From Pseudomonadota bacterium (GTDB lineage Bacteria; Desulfobacterota; Binatia; Binatales; Binataceae): DNA of 64,000 nt. The notes beneath the pieces are model-generated. The model did not search any database. It had not been told where the DNA came from and was given only the letters and a program-made list of their open reading frames with translations. Location of the stretch: contig JAJPKP010000026.1 of the NCBI GenBank assembly GCA_021323675.1, positions 1 through 64,000 of the forward strand. The letters are read 5' to 3'. A program made the position numbers and the translations under genes. This document shows, piece by piece, positions 21,292-31,217 of this stretch (positions are counted from its first letter, which is position 1; every line of letters begins with the position of its first letter).

Positions 21292-21690
21292 TCAGGACAC
21301 TGACGGCATCTGCTTCAATTCGATGACGTTTCCTTCCGGATCGCGCACGTAAATCGACTTGCCCACGCCGCGCGCTCCGTAGCGATCGACCGGATCGCCC
21401 ATCACCTCTACGCCTTCGGCCCGAAGCTGCGCCGCAACCGAATTCAGATCGCCGGTCTCGATGCCCAGGCATACGTGATCGACATTGAGCGCATCTTCCG
21501 AGCGCGGAGTCCGCGCCGCAATCAGATCGACCATACTTCGGCCGGCGCGCAGTTGGATGAGGCCCAACTGCTCGATGCGGCGCTCCTCGGTCATCCCGAG
21601 AATCCGCACATAGAAGGCAAGCGCGCGTTCGATGTCGCGGCATCGGAGGACCACGTGATCGATTTCAGCGACCTTGAGCGGCTTATCCAT
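21292..21690 (-). CDS. VOC (glyoxalase) family protein
   Basis: EIDHVVLRCRDIERALAFYVRILGM and YVRDPEGNVIEL. Confidence 0.9.
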   Translation of the reverse strand: MDKPLKVAEIDHVVLRCRDIERALAFYVRILGMTEERRIEQLGLIQLRAGRSMVDLIAARTPRSEDALNVDHVCLGIETGDLNSVAAQLRAEGVEVMGDPVDRYGARGVGKSIYVRDPEGNVIELKQMPSVS

Positions 21691-22888
21691 CGCGGTATTC
21701 TCCCGCCCGGCTGACCGCCTCGCCGCGCGGCGGAAATTCGAATCGCTTCACTTCGGTGGCGCGCACCGCCTCCGCCACCATCCGCTCGATCTCGAAACGC
21801 GACTCGAGCGCTTCGACTTCGGCGAGGCGTGCGTGGGTCTCGGGATGCTCGGGGACAAACAGAGTGCAGCAATCCTGGTCGGGCAGGATCGAGATCTCGA
21901 AAGTGCCGAGCGCGCGCGCCTGCTCCACAATTTCGTTCTTGTCCATTCCGACAAGCGGGCGCAAGACCGGCAGGGCGGCAGCGTTTTCGATCACGGCCAT
22001 ATTGTCGAGGGTCTGCGACGCGACCTGGCCAAGGCTTTCGCCCGTGACCAGGGCGCGCGAGCGAAAGCGCGATGCGAGCGCCGATGCGATCCGCAGCATG
22101 AAGCGCCGGTACAGCACCACGCGCAGCGGCCGGTCGGAATTCGCAACGATTTCGCGTTGAAGCGCGCCGAACGGCACCAGCGCCAGCGTCGAATGCGCCT
22201 GGTAGCGGGTGAGATGCGCCACCAGGTCGCAGGCCTTCTCGCGGCTGGCGGCAGATACCAGGGGATAGGCGTGAAAATGCACAAAGTCGAGCGCCAGCCC
22301 GCGCCGCATCATCCGGTACCCCGCGACCGGAGAATCGATGCCGCCCGAAATCAGCGCCAGCGCCCGGCCCGAAATTCCCACCGGAAGCCCGCCCGGACCC
22401 GGGAGCTTGCCGGCCGAGACGAACGCCGCGTCCGACAGTATTTCGATCGAAACCGTGAGTTCGGGGTTGTGGAGGTCGACCTTCAGTCCCAGGGCCTCGA
22501 CAATCGCCGCGCCGACCTCGCGATCGACGTCCATCGAGGTCATCGCGAACCGCTTGTCGCCGCGCCGGGTACTGACGCGAAAAGTGCGCGCCGGGTACTT
22601 TCGAGCCTCGGCGATTGCCTCCGCCTTGATCGCCTCGAGGTCCAGCGCAACGCGATGGCTCAGCGAGAAATTGGCAAACCCGAAGACCGCTGATGCGCGT
22701 TCCGCCGCCGTGGCGTCATCGATCTCGTCGGGAAGCTCGACGATGATGCGCGGGCCCTCGCCGCGCATACGGCCGAGCTTCACATCGCCGAACATCGCCC
22801 GGAGGTTATGGCGGAGCTGCTCGATGAAGCGCCACTGGTTGCGCCCTTTCAGCGCGATTTCATGTTATCTTCCGATCAGGTAGCGCAT
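21683..22888 (-). pseudogene. thiI: tRNA 4-thiouridine synthase ThiI, interrupted near N-terminus by TAA
   Basis: ALISGGIDSPVAGYRMMRRG PP-loop; same-frame upstream sequence reads MRYLIGR-TAA-HEIALKGRNQWRFIEQLRHNLRAMFGDV. Intact ORF from 22795 remains. Confidence 0.75.
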
Positions 22889-23006
22889 CGACGATTCAAC
22901 CGCGGCGGGGGACTTGCCCGCGCGGCCGGGACACGAGCTTACGCGCAGCCACGCCGCGATCCAATCCCGCTTGCGCGCGGCACCCGCACCATGATGATTT
23001 GAAGCT

Positions 23007-23615
23007 ATGGCACAGCCCAGACTATCCGGAAAACCCGTCGCCAACGGCCATTATATTGAGCGGCTGCGCCGGACGCTCTCGAAGCAAACGCCCGTTCCCC
23101 GGGAAAAGCTTGCCAACAATTCCAGAGGCGCGGCCGTGCTGGTTCCAATCCTGGAGCGGAGCGGCGAGCTGCATGTGGTTTACATCCGCCGCGCCGATCA
23201 CGTATCGAGCCATCGCGGGCAGGTTGCCTTTCCCGGCGGGCGCGTCGATCCGGGCGATACGACCCTGCTCGATACGGCACTGCGCGAGGCGCGGGAGGAG
23301 GTCGGAATCGATCCGGAAACCGTGGACGTGCTCGGCGCGTTTCCGGAGATGAGCACGCTTACCAGCGGAATCACAGTCGCGCCGTTCGCGGGCGTAATTC
23401 CCGCCGCCTCCGATTTGATTCCATGCTTCGACGAGGTCGCGGAAATTTTCGAGGTGCCAATCAGCGCGCTCGCCGATCGCCGCTATCGCGGCGAATACCA
23501 GTGGGGCTCGAATGGTTCGAAGTTCCCGGCGATCCTCTACGGCGGCCAGACGATCTGGGGTTTGACGCTGCGAATCACGATGAATCTGCTCGAGATCGCG
23601 GGCGCCGAGCGATAA
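23007..23615 (+). CDS. NUDIX hydrolase (CoA pyrophosphatase-like)
   Basis: SSHRGQVAFPGGRVDPGDTTLLDTALREAREEVGI. Confidence 0.9.
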   Translation: MAQPRLSGKPVANGHYIERLRRTLSKQTPVPREKLANNSRGAAVLVPILERSGELHVVYIRRADHVSSHRGQVAFPGGRVDPGDTTLLDTALREAREEVGIDPETVDVLGAFPEMSTLTSGITVAPFAGVIPAASDLIPCFDEVAEIFEVPISALADRRYRGEYQWGSNGSKFPAILYGGQTIWGLTLRITMNLLEIAGAER

Positions 23616-23702
23616 ACGAGACCTCGCCCGCGCGTCCCGGATGAAGCCGGGGGCGGCCGCCGGTCTTGTATTTGCATTATCACTGAAATAATATCACGAA
23701 AT

Positions 23703-24308
23703 GTGAGCAATTCCGGCGCAGTTCCAAAGGACGGACGCGCCGCCCGGAGCTATCGCGCGCGCCGCGCGCTCGCCGAGGCGGTGCTCGACCTGCTGAACGA
23801 AGGCGTCGCGAAACCGACCGCGATGGAAATAGCCAGGCGGGCGGGAGTTTCGCTTCGCCTGGTCTTTCATCATTTCGACGATTTGGAAGCGATCTACGCG
23901 AGCGCGGCCGACCTCCAGTTCGAGCGCATCGGGCCGCTGATCAACCCGATCGATCGGACGCTGGCATTCGACCAGCGCGTCGCGGCGTTCGTGCGCCAGC
24001 GCGCGAGGCTGTTCGAGTACGTAACCCCGGTCCGCCGCGCGGGCATCCGGATGGAGGAGTCGTCGGGCGAGATCGCGCGGCGGCTGCGGATCGCGTACGA
24101 GATGGCTCGCGATCACATGCAGGCGGCATTCAGCCGGGAGCTGGCGGCGCTTTCTCCGGACGAGGCCGCCGAACTGTCGGCGGCGCTGGATGGCGCGGCA
24201 AGCTGGGAGATGTGGGATTTTCTGCGCCGCCGGCGTGGACTTTCAGTCAAGCGGGCCGGTGTGGTCGTCGAGCGCATGATTCGCTCGCTGTTGGCCGACC
24301 GAAAGTGA
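23703..24308 (+). CDS. TetR family transcriptional regulator
   Basis: N-terminal HTH TAMEIARRAGVSLRLVFHHFDDLEAIY; GTG start. Confidence 0.85.
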   Translation: MSNSGAVPKDGRAARSYRARRALAEAVLDLLNEGVAKPTAMEIARRAGVSLRLVFHHFDDLEAIYASAADLQFERIGPLINPIDRTLAFDQRVAAFVRQRARLFEYVTPVRRAGIRMEESSGEIARRLRIAYEMARDHMQAAFSRELAALSPDEAAELSAALDGAASWEMWDFLRRRRGLSVKRAGVVVERMIRSLLADRK

Positions 24309-24324
24309 ACGGAGATCTTTAGCA

Positions 24325-25902
24325 ATGGGCCGGAATATCCTTTTCGTCACCACCGACCAACAACGCTACGATGCGCTGGGATGCAACGGCGGAAGGATCG
24401 CGCGAACTCCGGTCGCCGACCGCCTCGCCGCCGAAGGCCTCAACTACCGCCGCGCGCACAACCAGAACACCGTGTGCATGCCTGCGCGATCGACGATGGT
24501 GACGGGGCAATACGTGCGCACTCACGGCGTCTTCGCCAACGGCATCGCCCTTCCCCCGGACGCTCCCAGCATCGCGGGATGGCTGCATGAAAAGGGCGGG
24601 TATCGCACCGCGCTTATCGGCAAGGCGCACTTCGAGCCGGCGTTCGATTTCCAGGGGCGATGGTTCGAAAACCGCATGGCGCGCGAAGGTTCGACCGGTC
24701 CCTACCGCGGGTTCGAGCGGATGGAACTGGCGATGCACGCGCCGATCGGCGGATGGCATTACTCGCTGTGGCTGCAGAACAATTTTCCGGCCGAAGTCGG
24801 CGGCTTCGCGCGCGTGCTGAGCGCGAGCCCCGGAGGCGACACGGGCGCGCCCGAAGTCGCTTACAATCCAATCCCCCGCGAGCATTACCATACCGACTGG
24901 GTTGCGGACCGCACTATCGCCTACCTGGATTCGCTGGATGAAGATGCGGATTGGTTTGTGTGGATGAGCTTTCCGGATCCGCATCATCCGTGGGATCCTC
25001 CGGCAAGCGAGGCGCGGCGCATCAAGTGGCGCGATTTGGATTTGCCCCCCGGTTACCCCGGCTCACGCGAGCGCATCGAAAAGATTCTCGCGCAAAAGCC
25101 CCGCCATTGGCTCGAGTGGTATCAGGGCCGCTTCGGCAACGACGAGGGCGGGCCGGGAACTTTCGTGCCGTGCAAGATGACCACGGATCAAATTCGCGAA
25201 ATCAACGCTCTGATCCATGTCGAAAATGAGCTTATCGACGAGGCCGTCGGACGAGTGCTGGCGCGAATCGCAAGCCGCAAATGGGCGGACCGCACCGACG
25301 TGTTCTTCACGACCGATCACGGCGAGCTTCAGGGCGACTTCGGGCTGCTCTACAAGGGGCCGTATCATGTCGATGCGCTGATGCGGGTGCCGCTCATCTG
25401 GCGTCCCGCGCCGGTTGCGGCGATCTCTCCCGCCGAAATAACCGACCCTGTTGGACATCTCGATCTCGCTCCGACGTTCTGCCGGATAGCAGGCGTTCCA
25501 ATTCCCGAGTGGGCGCAGGGCAAGCCGTTGCCCGTCAACCGCGTGGATCGGCGCGAGCGTGTGATCACGGAATGGGACAGCCAGTTCCGGCAGATCGGGA
25601 TGCATATGCGGTCGATTTATCGCGACGGATGGTTGTGCACGGTGTACGAAAAATCGACCCGCGATATCGGCTTTGATATGGCGCAAATTCCGCCGCTATT
25701 GCGCGGAAACGCCCCCACGCCCGACATTACCTACGACGGTACCGAGGGCGAACTCTACAACCTCGCCGAAGATCCGCTCCAGTGGCGCAACCTGTGGAAC
25801 GATCCCGGCTGTCAAAAGGTCAGGTCGGACCTGGTCGCCGACCTGTACGACAACCTGCCAAAGCCGCGCGATCCGATGCTGCCGGTCGAAGCGCCGGCCT
25901 GA
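24325..25902 (+). CDS. Sulfatase-like hydrolase
   Basis: CMPARSTMVTGQY sulfatase CxPxR signature; FTTDHGELQGDFG. Confidence 0.92.
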   Translation: MGRNILFVTTDQQRYDALGCNGGRIARTPVADRLAAEGLNYRRAHNQNTVCMPARSTMVTGQYVRTHGVFANGIALPPDAPSIAGWLHEKGGYRTALIGKAHFEPAFDFQGRWFENRMAREGSTGPYRGFERMELAMHAPIGGWHYSLWLQNNFPAEVGGFARVLSASPGGDTGAPEVAYNPIPREHYHTDWVADRTIAYLDSLDEDADWFVWMSFPDPHHPWDPPASEARRIKWRDLDLPPGYPGSRERIEKILAQKPRHWLEWYQGRFGNDEGGPGTFVPCKMTTDQIREINALIHVENELIDEAVGRVLARIASRKWADRTDVFFTTDHGELQGDFGLLYKGPYHVDALMRVPLIWRPAPVAAISPAEITDPVGHLDLAPTFCRIAGVPIPEWAQGKPLPVNRVDRRERVITEWDSQFRQIGMHMRSIYRDGWLCTVYEKSTRDIGFDMAQIPPLLRGNAPTPDITYDGTEGELYNLAEDPLQWRNLWNDPGCQKVRSDLVADLYDNLPKPRDPMLPVEAPA

Positions 25903-25925
25903 TCCCGCTTCGCGGTCTTCGACGA

Positions 25926-26444
25926 TCATTCCCGCGGCGATGCGTGAGCGGCCAGCTCGAAGTAAGAGACGTCGATCAATTCATCGGCAGAGATCCCAAG
26001 GGCCGTCAGGGTTTCATCGATGGAGGCCCTGCTGTCTTCGGGGTCGTCTCCTTCCGCGACAACCGCCTCCAACTCGCCGAACTCGCCGAGCCCCTCGACG
26101 CGGTCCAGATGAAGTCGCACGTTTGCGCGCGTCAGCAGGACGCGCTCCTTGCGGACTACAGCCACCACGCCGAGGGCGGCAGCCAGAATCGCGCGCGTAT
26201 TCTCCGGATCGGCAACGGGCACGATTTCGTAATTGCTGAGCTGCAGCGAGCTGGTCGCGATGCGGCCATAGTGAATCAGCGATCCTTTGCCGCCTTCCTC
26301 GCGAAGCTTGAGCTTGCCGCGCGCGACGCGGAAAAAAGTGTCTCGCTGGCGCAGCGTGTCGCGATACGTGTAGCCGATTGCGAGAGCGCGCCGGCGCGCG
26401 TCGGCGAGGCTGGCCAGGCGAAATTTGGCTTCGAGGTTGCGCAT
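25926..26444 (-). CDS. CYTH-domain protein (class IV adenylate cyclase-like)
   Basis: NLEAKFRLASLADAR EXEXK-like start; LHLDRVEGLGEFGELE. Confidence 0.85.
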   Translation of the reverse strand: MRNLEAKFRLASLADARRRALAIGYTYRDTLRQRDTFFRVARGKLKLREEGGKGSLIHYGRIATSSLQLSNYEIVPVADPENTRAILAAALGVVAVVRKERVLLTRANVRLHLDRVEGLGEFGELEAVVAEGDDPEDSRASIDETLTALGISADELIDVSYFELAAHASPRE

Positions 26445-26489
26445 GTGACGGTCACTTGAGAAGCGAATCGTTCTCTCCGCGCGGGCATT

Positions 26490-27281
26490 TCACGATGCCG
26501 CGAAGGTGGCCAACACCGCTATCTCAACAATTTCGCCGCAGGCGCCGATCAGATCGCCGGTCACGCCGCCGAGCCATCGCCTGTAAAACCATCGGGCGCC
26601 CGCAGTGGCAAGGATTGCGACGAGCGCCGATTCGATCGCTCGCGGCGACATCGTGGCGGCAACCGCAACCGCGGCGGTGATGCTTGCGACGACGATGCTC
26701 CGGGCGTCGCGCTGCAGAAGGCTCGCTCCGGCGCCGCCTTGGCCGCGCAGATATTCAAGGCCTCCCGCCACCGCTACCATCGCCCATCGCGCGAGACCCG
26801 CCGCGGTGAACAGGGCCACAAAGCGGTGGGACGCGGGAACGGCGCCCAACGCGATAATCTTGAGGCCCAGCGACAAAACGATCGCGGCCGCTCCGAAACT
26901 GCCGATTCTGCTGTCGCGCAGGATGGCAAGCGCGCGGGAGCGATCGCGACCGGCACCGAGCGCATCCGCCGTGTCTGCAAGCGCATCGAGATGTACGGCT
27001 CCGGTCACGGCCGTGAGAGACAAAATTACAATCGCCGCGCTCAAGATCGGCGGAAAAACAAGCAGCAAGATCCGATCCTCGATCGCCAGAGCCGCGCCAA
27101 GAAGGAAGCCCACCAGCGGAAACCATCGAAACGACGCCGCAACGACGGCATTGTCGGCCTGAAGCGAACCGAGCGGAATGATGGTCAGAAAGCTCGCGGC
27201 GAGGCGTAGCTGAGCGGCCACGTCCCACCTTCCGTTCTCGCGGCTGCGAGCGATGTTGGCTTGCCAGCTCTGATCGCTCAT
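26490..27281 (-). CDS. cobS: Adenosylcobinamide-GDP ribazoletransferase
   Basis: LTAVTGAVHLDALADTADALGAGRDRSRALAILRDSRIGSFG. Confidence 0.93.
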   Translation of the reverse strand: MSDQSWQANIARSRENGRWDVAAQLRLAASFLTIIPLGSLQADNAVVAASFRWFPLVGFLLGAALAIEDRILLLVFPPILSAAIVILSLTAVTGAVHLDALADTADALGAGRDRSRALAILRDSRIGSFGAAAIVLSLGLKIIALGAVPASHRFVALFTAAGLARWAMVAVAGGLEYLRGQGGAGASLLQRDARSIVVASITAAVAVAATMSPRAIESALVAILATAGARWFYRRWLGGVTGDLIGACGEIVEIAVLATFAAS

Positions 27282-28342
27282 CGCACCTTGCCTGACACGC
27301 CGGCGGACGCGAAGGTCGCCATCGAATGAAACAACTCGAGCGCCGCCTCGAGCGTATTCATCGCGAGCGCGGCGCCGGTCCCCTCGCCAAGGCGCATATC
27401 AAGGTCAAGGATGGGCCGCACTCCCATCCGCTCCAGCGCCGGGGCATGGCCGCCTTCCGCCGATCGATGGCTGAAGAACAGGTACTCGAACAGGCCCGGA
27501 GAGATACGCTCGGCGGCGGATGCGGCGGCAGTCGCGATGAACCCGTCGACGACCACCGGAACACGCAGCGCCGCGCCAGCCACGCATACCCCAGCCATCG
27601 CCGCGATTTCGAATCCACCGATCGCGGCAAGGATCGACCTGCCATCAACGAGCGCGGAGCGATGCAAATCGAGCGCGCGCTCGATGACACCGACCTTGCG
27701 GCGTACTCCGGCGTCATCAAGACCGGTTCCGCGCCCAGCCAGCTCGGCGGGCGCCAATCCGGTTGTGGCGCTCAGGATCGCGGCGGCGGAAGTGCTGTTG
27801 GCAATCCCCATCTCGCCGATTCCGATAAGGGTTGCCCCGTCGTGCGCAAGTTCCCGGGCGATCTCGATTCCCGCTTCAATCGCGCGCAAGGCCTGCTCCG
27901 AACTCATCGCGGGCCCGCGTGTGAAATTCGCGGTTGCGGAGCCGACGCGGCGATAGGTTACTGCCGCGAAAGGCGCCGCACTGGTGTCGCTTTTGACTCC
28001 CACATCGATCACGCGAAGGTCATAGCCGAAGCGGCGCGCGAGCACGCTGATAGCGGCGCCGCCCGCCGCGATATTGCGCAGCATCTCGACCGTGACCGCC
28101 TGCGGAAAGGCGCTCACGCCTTCGTCGGCAACCCCATGGTCGGCTACAAACACGGCGATCGCGCCGCGATTCATCCGAGCGTCCTTGTCGCCCCGGATTG
28201 CCGCGTAGCGTCGCACAGCTTTTTCGAGATAGCCGAGGCTACCGGGAGGCTTGGTCAGAGAATCCAGATGCGCGGCCGCCGCCCGCTCGGCTTCCGAATC
28301 GAGCGGACGGATGGCTCGCAGGGTTTCATCGAGAAGGTTCAT
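27278..28342 (-). CDS. cobT: Nicotinate-nucleotide--dimethylbenzimidazole phosphoribosyltransferase
   Basis: LTKPPGSLGYLEKAVRRYAAI, IGEMGIANSTSAAAI, HRSAEGGH. Confidence 0.95.
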   Translation of the reverse strand: MNLLDETLRAIRPLDSEAERAAAAHLDSLTKPPGSLGYLEKAVRRYAAIRGDKDARMNRGAIAVFVADHGVADEGVSAFPQAVTVEMLRNIAAGGAAISVLARRFGYDLRVIDVGVKSDTSAAPFAAVTYRRVGSATANFTRGPAMSSEQALRAIEAGIEIARELAHDGATLIGIGEMGIANSTSAAAILSATTGLAPAELAGRGTGLDDAGVRRKVGVIERALDLHRSALVDGRSILAAIGGFEIAAMAGVCVAGAALRVPVVVDGFIATAAASAAERISPGLFEYLFFSHRSAEGGHAPALERMGVRPILDLDMRLGEGTGAALAMNTLEAALELFHSMATFASAGVSGKVR

Positions 28343-28415
28343 CGCTCGAGTTCAGAGAATCATAAAGGCAATCGCGCACCAGAAGAAGATCTTTGGTGCG
28401 CAGCCCTCCAGATCG

Positions 28416-29480
28416 CTACTCCTTCCATTTCGCGACGGCTTCGATCAGGCGCTGGTTGTCGGCGCGGCTGCGGATGCCAACCCGGTAGAGGCCCGCCGAG
28501 CAACCGGGCATCGCGCGCAAGTCGCGCACCGCGATGCCGCGCCGGATCAGATTCTCGCCGAATTGTCCCGGCGAGGACTCATCCGCAATCGCGATCATCA
28601 GAAAATTCGCCGCCGACCCAAACACGCGCACGCCCGCGATTGCGCTGAGAGACCGAACCAGGTGTTCTCGCTCGCGCCCCACAAACTTGCGGGTACGCCG
28701 CAGATAATCGTCCGCCGATTCAAGGCAGGCGAGCCCGACACTCTCGGCAACGACACTCACCGACCAGGGTTCGATCGCATCGCGCATCGCCGCGGCGACT
28801 TCAGGATCCGCGACCACGCATCCCAGCCGCAGCCCGGGAATCGCGAAAGACTTGGTCAACGAGCGAAGCACGATCAGGCGCCCGTTGCGAGCGGTCATCC
28901 CGACCGCCGACTCCGGAGGATCCGCGAAATCGACGAACGCCTCATCCAGCACGAGCCAGCATCCCCGCGCGGCGCATCGCGCGGCAATCTCCTCCACCTC
29001 GCCCATCGAGAGCATCGTCCCCGTCGGGCTGTTCGGACGGCCGATGAAGATTGCTCCCGCGTGGTCCGCGAGCGCGCGATCGATCTGGTCCATATCGAGG
29101 CGATATTCGCGGTCGCGATCCAGTTGAATCGGCTCGGGCGGCGAGCCTTCGCCCGCCAGCGCATTTGCGATTTCGCTGAAGGTTGGGATGGCGACGAAGG
29201 GGCGCGCGGGCTCGAGCACGCGCGCCAGGAGATAAATGAGCTGCGTCGTTCCGTTCCCCGCCAGCACGCTCTCGGGATCGACCCCGAGCCAGCTCGCCAT
29301 CCGATGCTCCAGTGCGGCGCTCTTCGGCGGCGGATATGACGTTATTCGCGCGACCGCGGAATGGTACGCCTCGATTGCGCCAGGCGGAGGCCCGAGAGGA
29401 TTGATGCTTGCGCTGAAGTCGATCGCGCCGGGCGGCGCCGCGCCCCCGTGGACGCGGTCGATGGGCACGGGACGAGTCAT
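28416..29480 (-). CDS. cobD: Threonine-phosphate decarboxylase-like aminotransferase
   Basis: HGGAAPPGAIDFSASINPLGPP; LRSLTKSFAIPGLRLG PLP lysine motif; cobalamin context. Confidence 0.9.
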   Translation of the reverse strand: MTRPVPIDRVHGGAAPPGAIDFSASINPLGPPPGAIEAYHSAVARITSYPPPKSAALEHRMASWLGVDPESVLAGNGTTQLIYLLARVLEPARPFVAIPTFSEIANALAGEGSPPEPIQLDRDREYRLDMDQIDRALADHAGAIFIGRPNSPTGTMLSMGEVEEIAARCAARGCWLVLDEAFVDFADPPESAVGMTARNGRLIVLRSLTKSFAIPGLRLGCVVADPEVAAAMRDAIEPWSVSVVAESVGLACLESADDYLRRTRKFVGREREHLVRSLSAIAGVRVFGSAANFLMIAIADESSPGQFGENLIRRGIAVRDLRAMPGCSAGLYRVGIRSRADNQRLIEAVAKWKE

Positions 29481-30445
29481 GTAAGGATCATCCTGAAGGC
29501 GGCAAACGACGCAAACGCGATCGCCGCCGCGATTTTGAAAATCATCCGCGCACTCGCGATGTCATCGATCGTAACCGGGCATTCAGAGTCTCCAAGCGTC
29601 GCGTGTTCGATCTTCTCGCCCTCATAGATGGCCGGACCGCCGAGGCGCATCCCCAGGCCGCCGGCCATCGCCGCCTCCGGATAGCCGGCGTTCGGACTTT
29701 CATGTTTGCGCGCGTCGCGACCGCATATGGCAAGCGCTTGGCGCCCGCGCCCGAGCCACAGTTCCGATGCGGCCGCGATGCAAACCGCGGTTAGGCGCGC
29801 GGGAATCCAGTTTGCGGCGTCATCGAGCCGCGCCGCAGCCTTGCCGAAGTACGCGTAGCGCGCGTCGCGATGACCGATCATCGAGTCCAGCGTGTTGACC
29901 GCCTTGTAAGCGATAGCACCCGCCGGGCCCGCGATGAAAAGAAACAGCAGAGGCGCGACGACGCCGTCGCTGGAATTCTCCGCGACCGACTCAACCGCCG
30001 CCCGTACCATCCCCTCGCGGTCGAGACAGGAGGGATCGCGTCCAACCAGCGCGGGCATCGCGCGGCGCGCCGCGCCGTCATCGCGACGTAGCAGGGCGTC
30101 CTGAACTTCCGCCGCCGCGCGATCGAGGCTCCGAAGCGCCAGCGTTGTCCAGGCAATCGCAATCGCGGCAAGTGCGCCAACCGCCGGATGAAGCCGGTCG
30201 CATAGCGCAACTAACGCCCACGCCGCCGTCGCGGACAGCGCGACTATGGCTACGGTCAGGATAGCGCCGCGTCCAAGGTCGCGCCGCGGGTCTCCGGTGT
30301 GAAGAACGGTTTCGCCGCGGGAGATTGCCGCGCCGATTATCCGGACCGGATGAGGAAGCCAGGCGGGGTCGCCCAGAGAACAGTCAAGCAAAATCGCCGC
30401 CGCGATCAGCGCAGTCGATAGATGCAGCGCGTGGGTCATCGCCAT
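29477..30445 (-). CDS. cbiB: Adenosylcobinamide-phosphate synthase
   Basis: LLDCSLGDPAWLPHPVRIIGAAIS; VAENSSDGVVAPLLF. Confidence 0.93.
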   Translation of the reverse strand: MAMTHALHLSTALIAAAILLDCSLGDPAWLPHPVRIIGAAISRGETVLHTGDPRRDLGRGAILTVAIVALSATAAWALVALCDRLHPAVGALAAIAIAWTTLALRSLDRAAAEVQDALLRRDDGAARRAMPALVGRDPSCLDREGMVRAAVESVAENSSDGVVAPLLFLFIAGPAGAIAYKAVNTLDSMIGHRDARYAYFGKAAARLDDAANWIPARLTAVCIAAASELWLGRGRQALAICGRDARKHESPNAGYPEAAMAGGLGMRLGGPAIYEGEKIEHATLGDSECPVTIDDIASARMIFKIAAAIAFASFAAFRMILT

Positions 30446-30534
30446 GCAATCGAACTAGCGCATCGCCGGGCATTCAAGAGGCCGCTCGCCCCGCACCTTC
30501 AGGCCGTTGCTCGCGAAAGAGCATCCGCTTGGCG

Positions 30535-31209
30535 TCACTCCTGCTCCTTGCCGCGGCGAGCCAGCGCGCGGGCGCAGGCCGCCAGCGCGGCGCGTCCGAT
30601 CAGTTCTCCAGCCAGGGTGTGTTTGCCGCAGTAGCGATGCGCGCGGGGGGTGAGCGGAGCGGCGACCACGATGCAATCGGTGCCGGTGCCGGTCGCGAGT
30701 TCGCCGGAGCGAGTGCTCACGATTCCGGCGTTTTGCACGGCCAACACGCGCGCCTCGGTAGCGATCTGTACCGCCTCGACCATCGCGCTCTGTTCGAGCG
30801 GCTCGTTGATCGCGACGATCAGATTAATCGTGCCAGGACGGCGTTCGGCGAAGGTCGCGCGATCGCCCACTCGCAGCGCATTGGTGCATCCCGCCGTACA
30901 CCAGCATCCGGCCATCAGCGTGCCGCGGCGCGCTGAAGCGTAAGCGGCACGGCGAATCTTCGCGCCCGTCATCATCGCCACCGCATCGCGCGGATCGATC
31001 GCAAGATCGCGAAGGATGCGGCGCAGATATGCGGCGGGCCGATCGGTGGGCGAACGATCTCCGTCCGGCACCTGATGATTGGCGAGTACGGTCGCGCGTG
31101 CCGAACCTCCCCCCAGGGGAGCCCATCCGAGCGTCCGAAACGGCGCATCGAAGCGCACCAGCAGGGTGCGGCCTTGAATCTCCCATCGCCAAGGAGTCGA
31201 GCGGGCCAA
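30535..31209 (-). CDS. cbiZ: Adenosylcobinamide amidohydrolase
   Basis: NHQVP..MMTGAKIRRAAYASARRG..CTAGCTNALRVGD..GTINLIVAINEPL; no ATG near start, TTG at 31209 likely. Confidence 0.85.
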   Translation of the reverse strand: MARSTPWRWEIQGRTLLVRFDAPFRTLGWAPLGGGSARATVLANHQVPDGDRSPTDRPAAYLRRILRDLAIDPRDAVAMMTGAKIRRAAYASARRGTLMAGCWCTAGCTNALRVGDRATFAERRPGTINLIVAINEPLEQSAMVEAVQIATEARVLAVQNAGIVSTRSGELATGTGTDCIVVAAPLTPRAHRYCGKHTLAGELIGRAALAACARALARRGKEQE

Positions 31210-31217
31210 AGTGGGTT

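Noticed and set aside
22865-22867. Recoding of the stop in thiI as an unusual amino acid
   Set aside because: The codon is TAA, not UGA (Sec) or UAG (Pyl); nonsense mutation, error or reinitiation is simpler.
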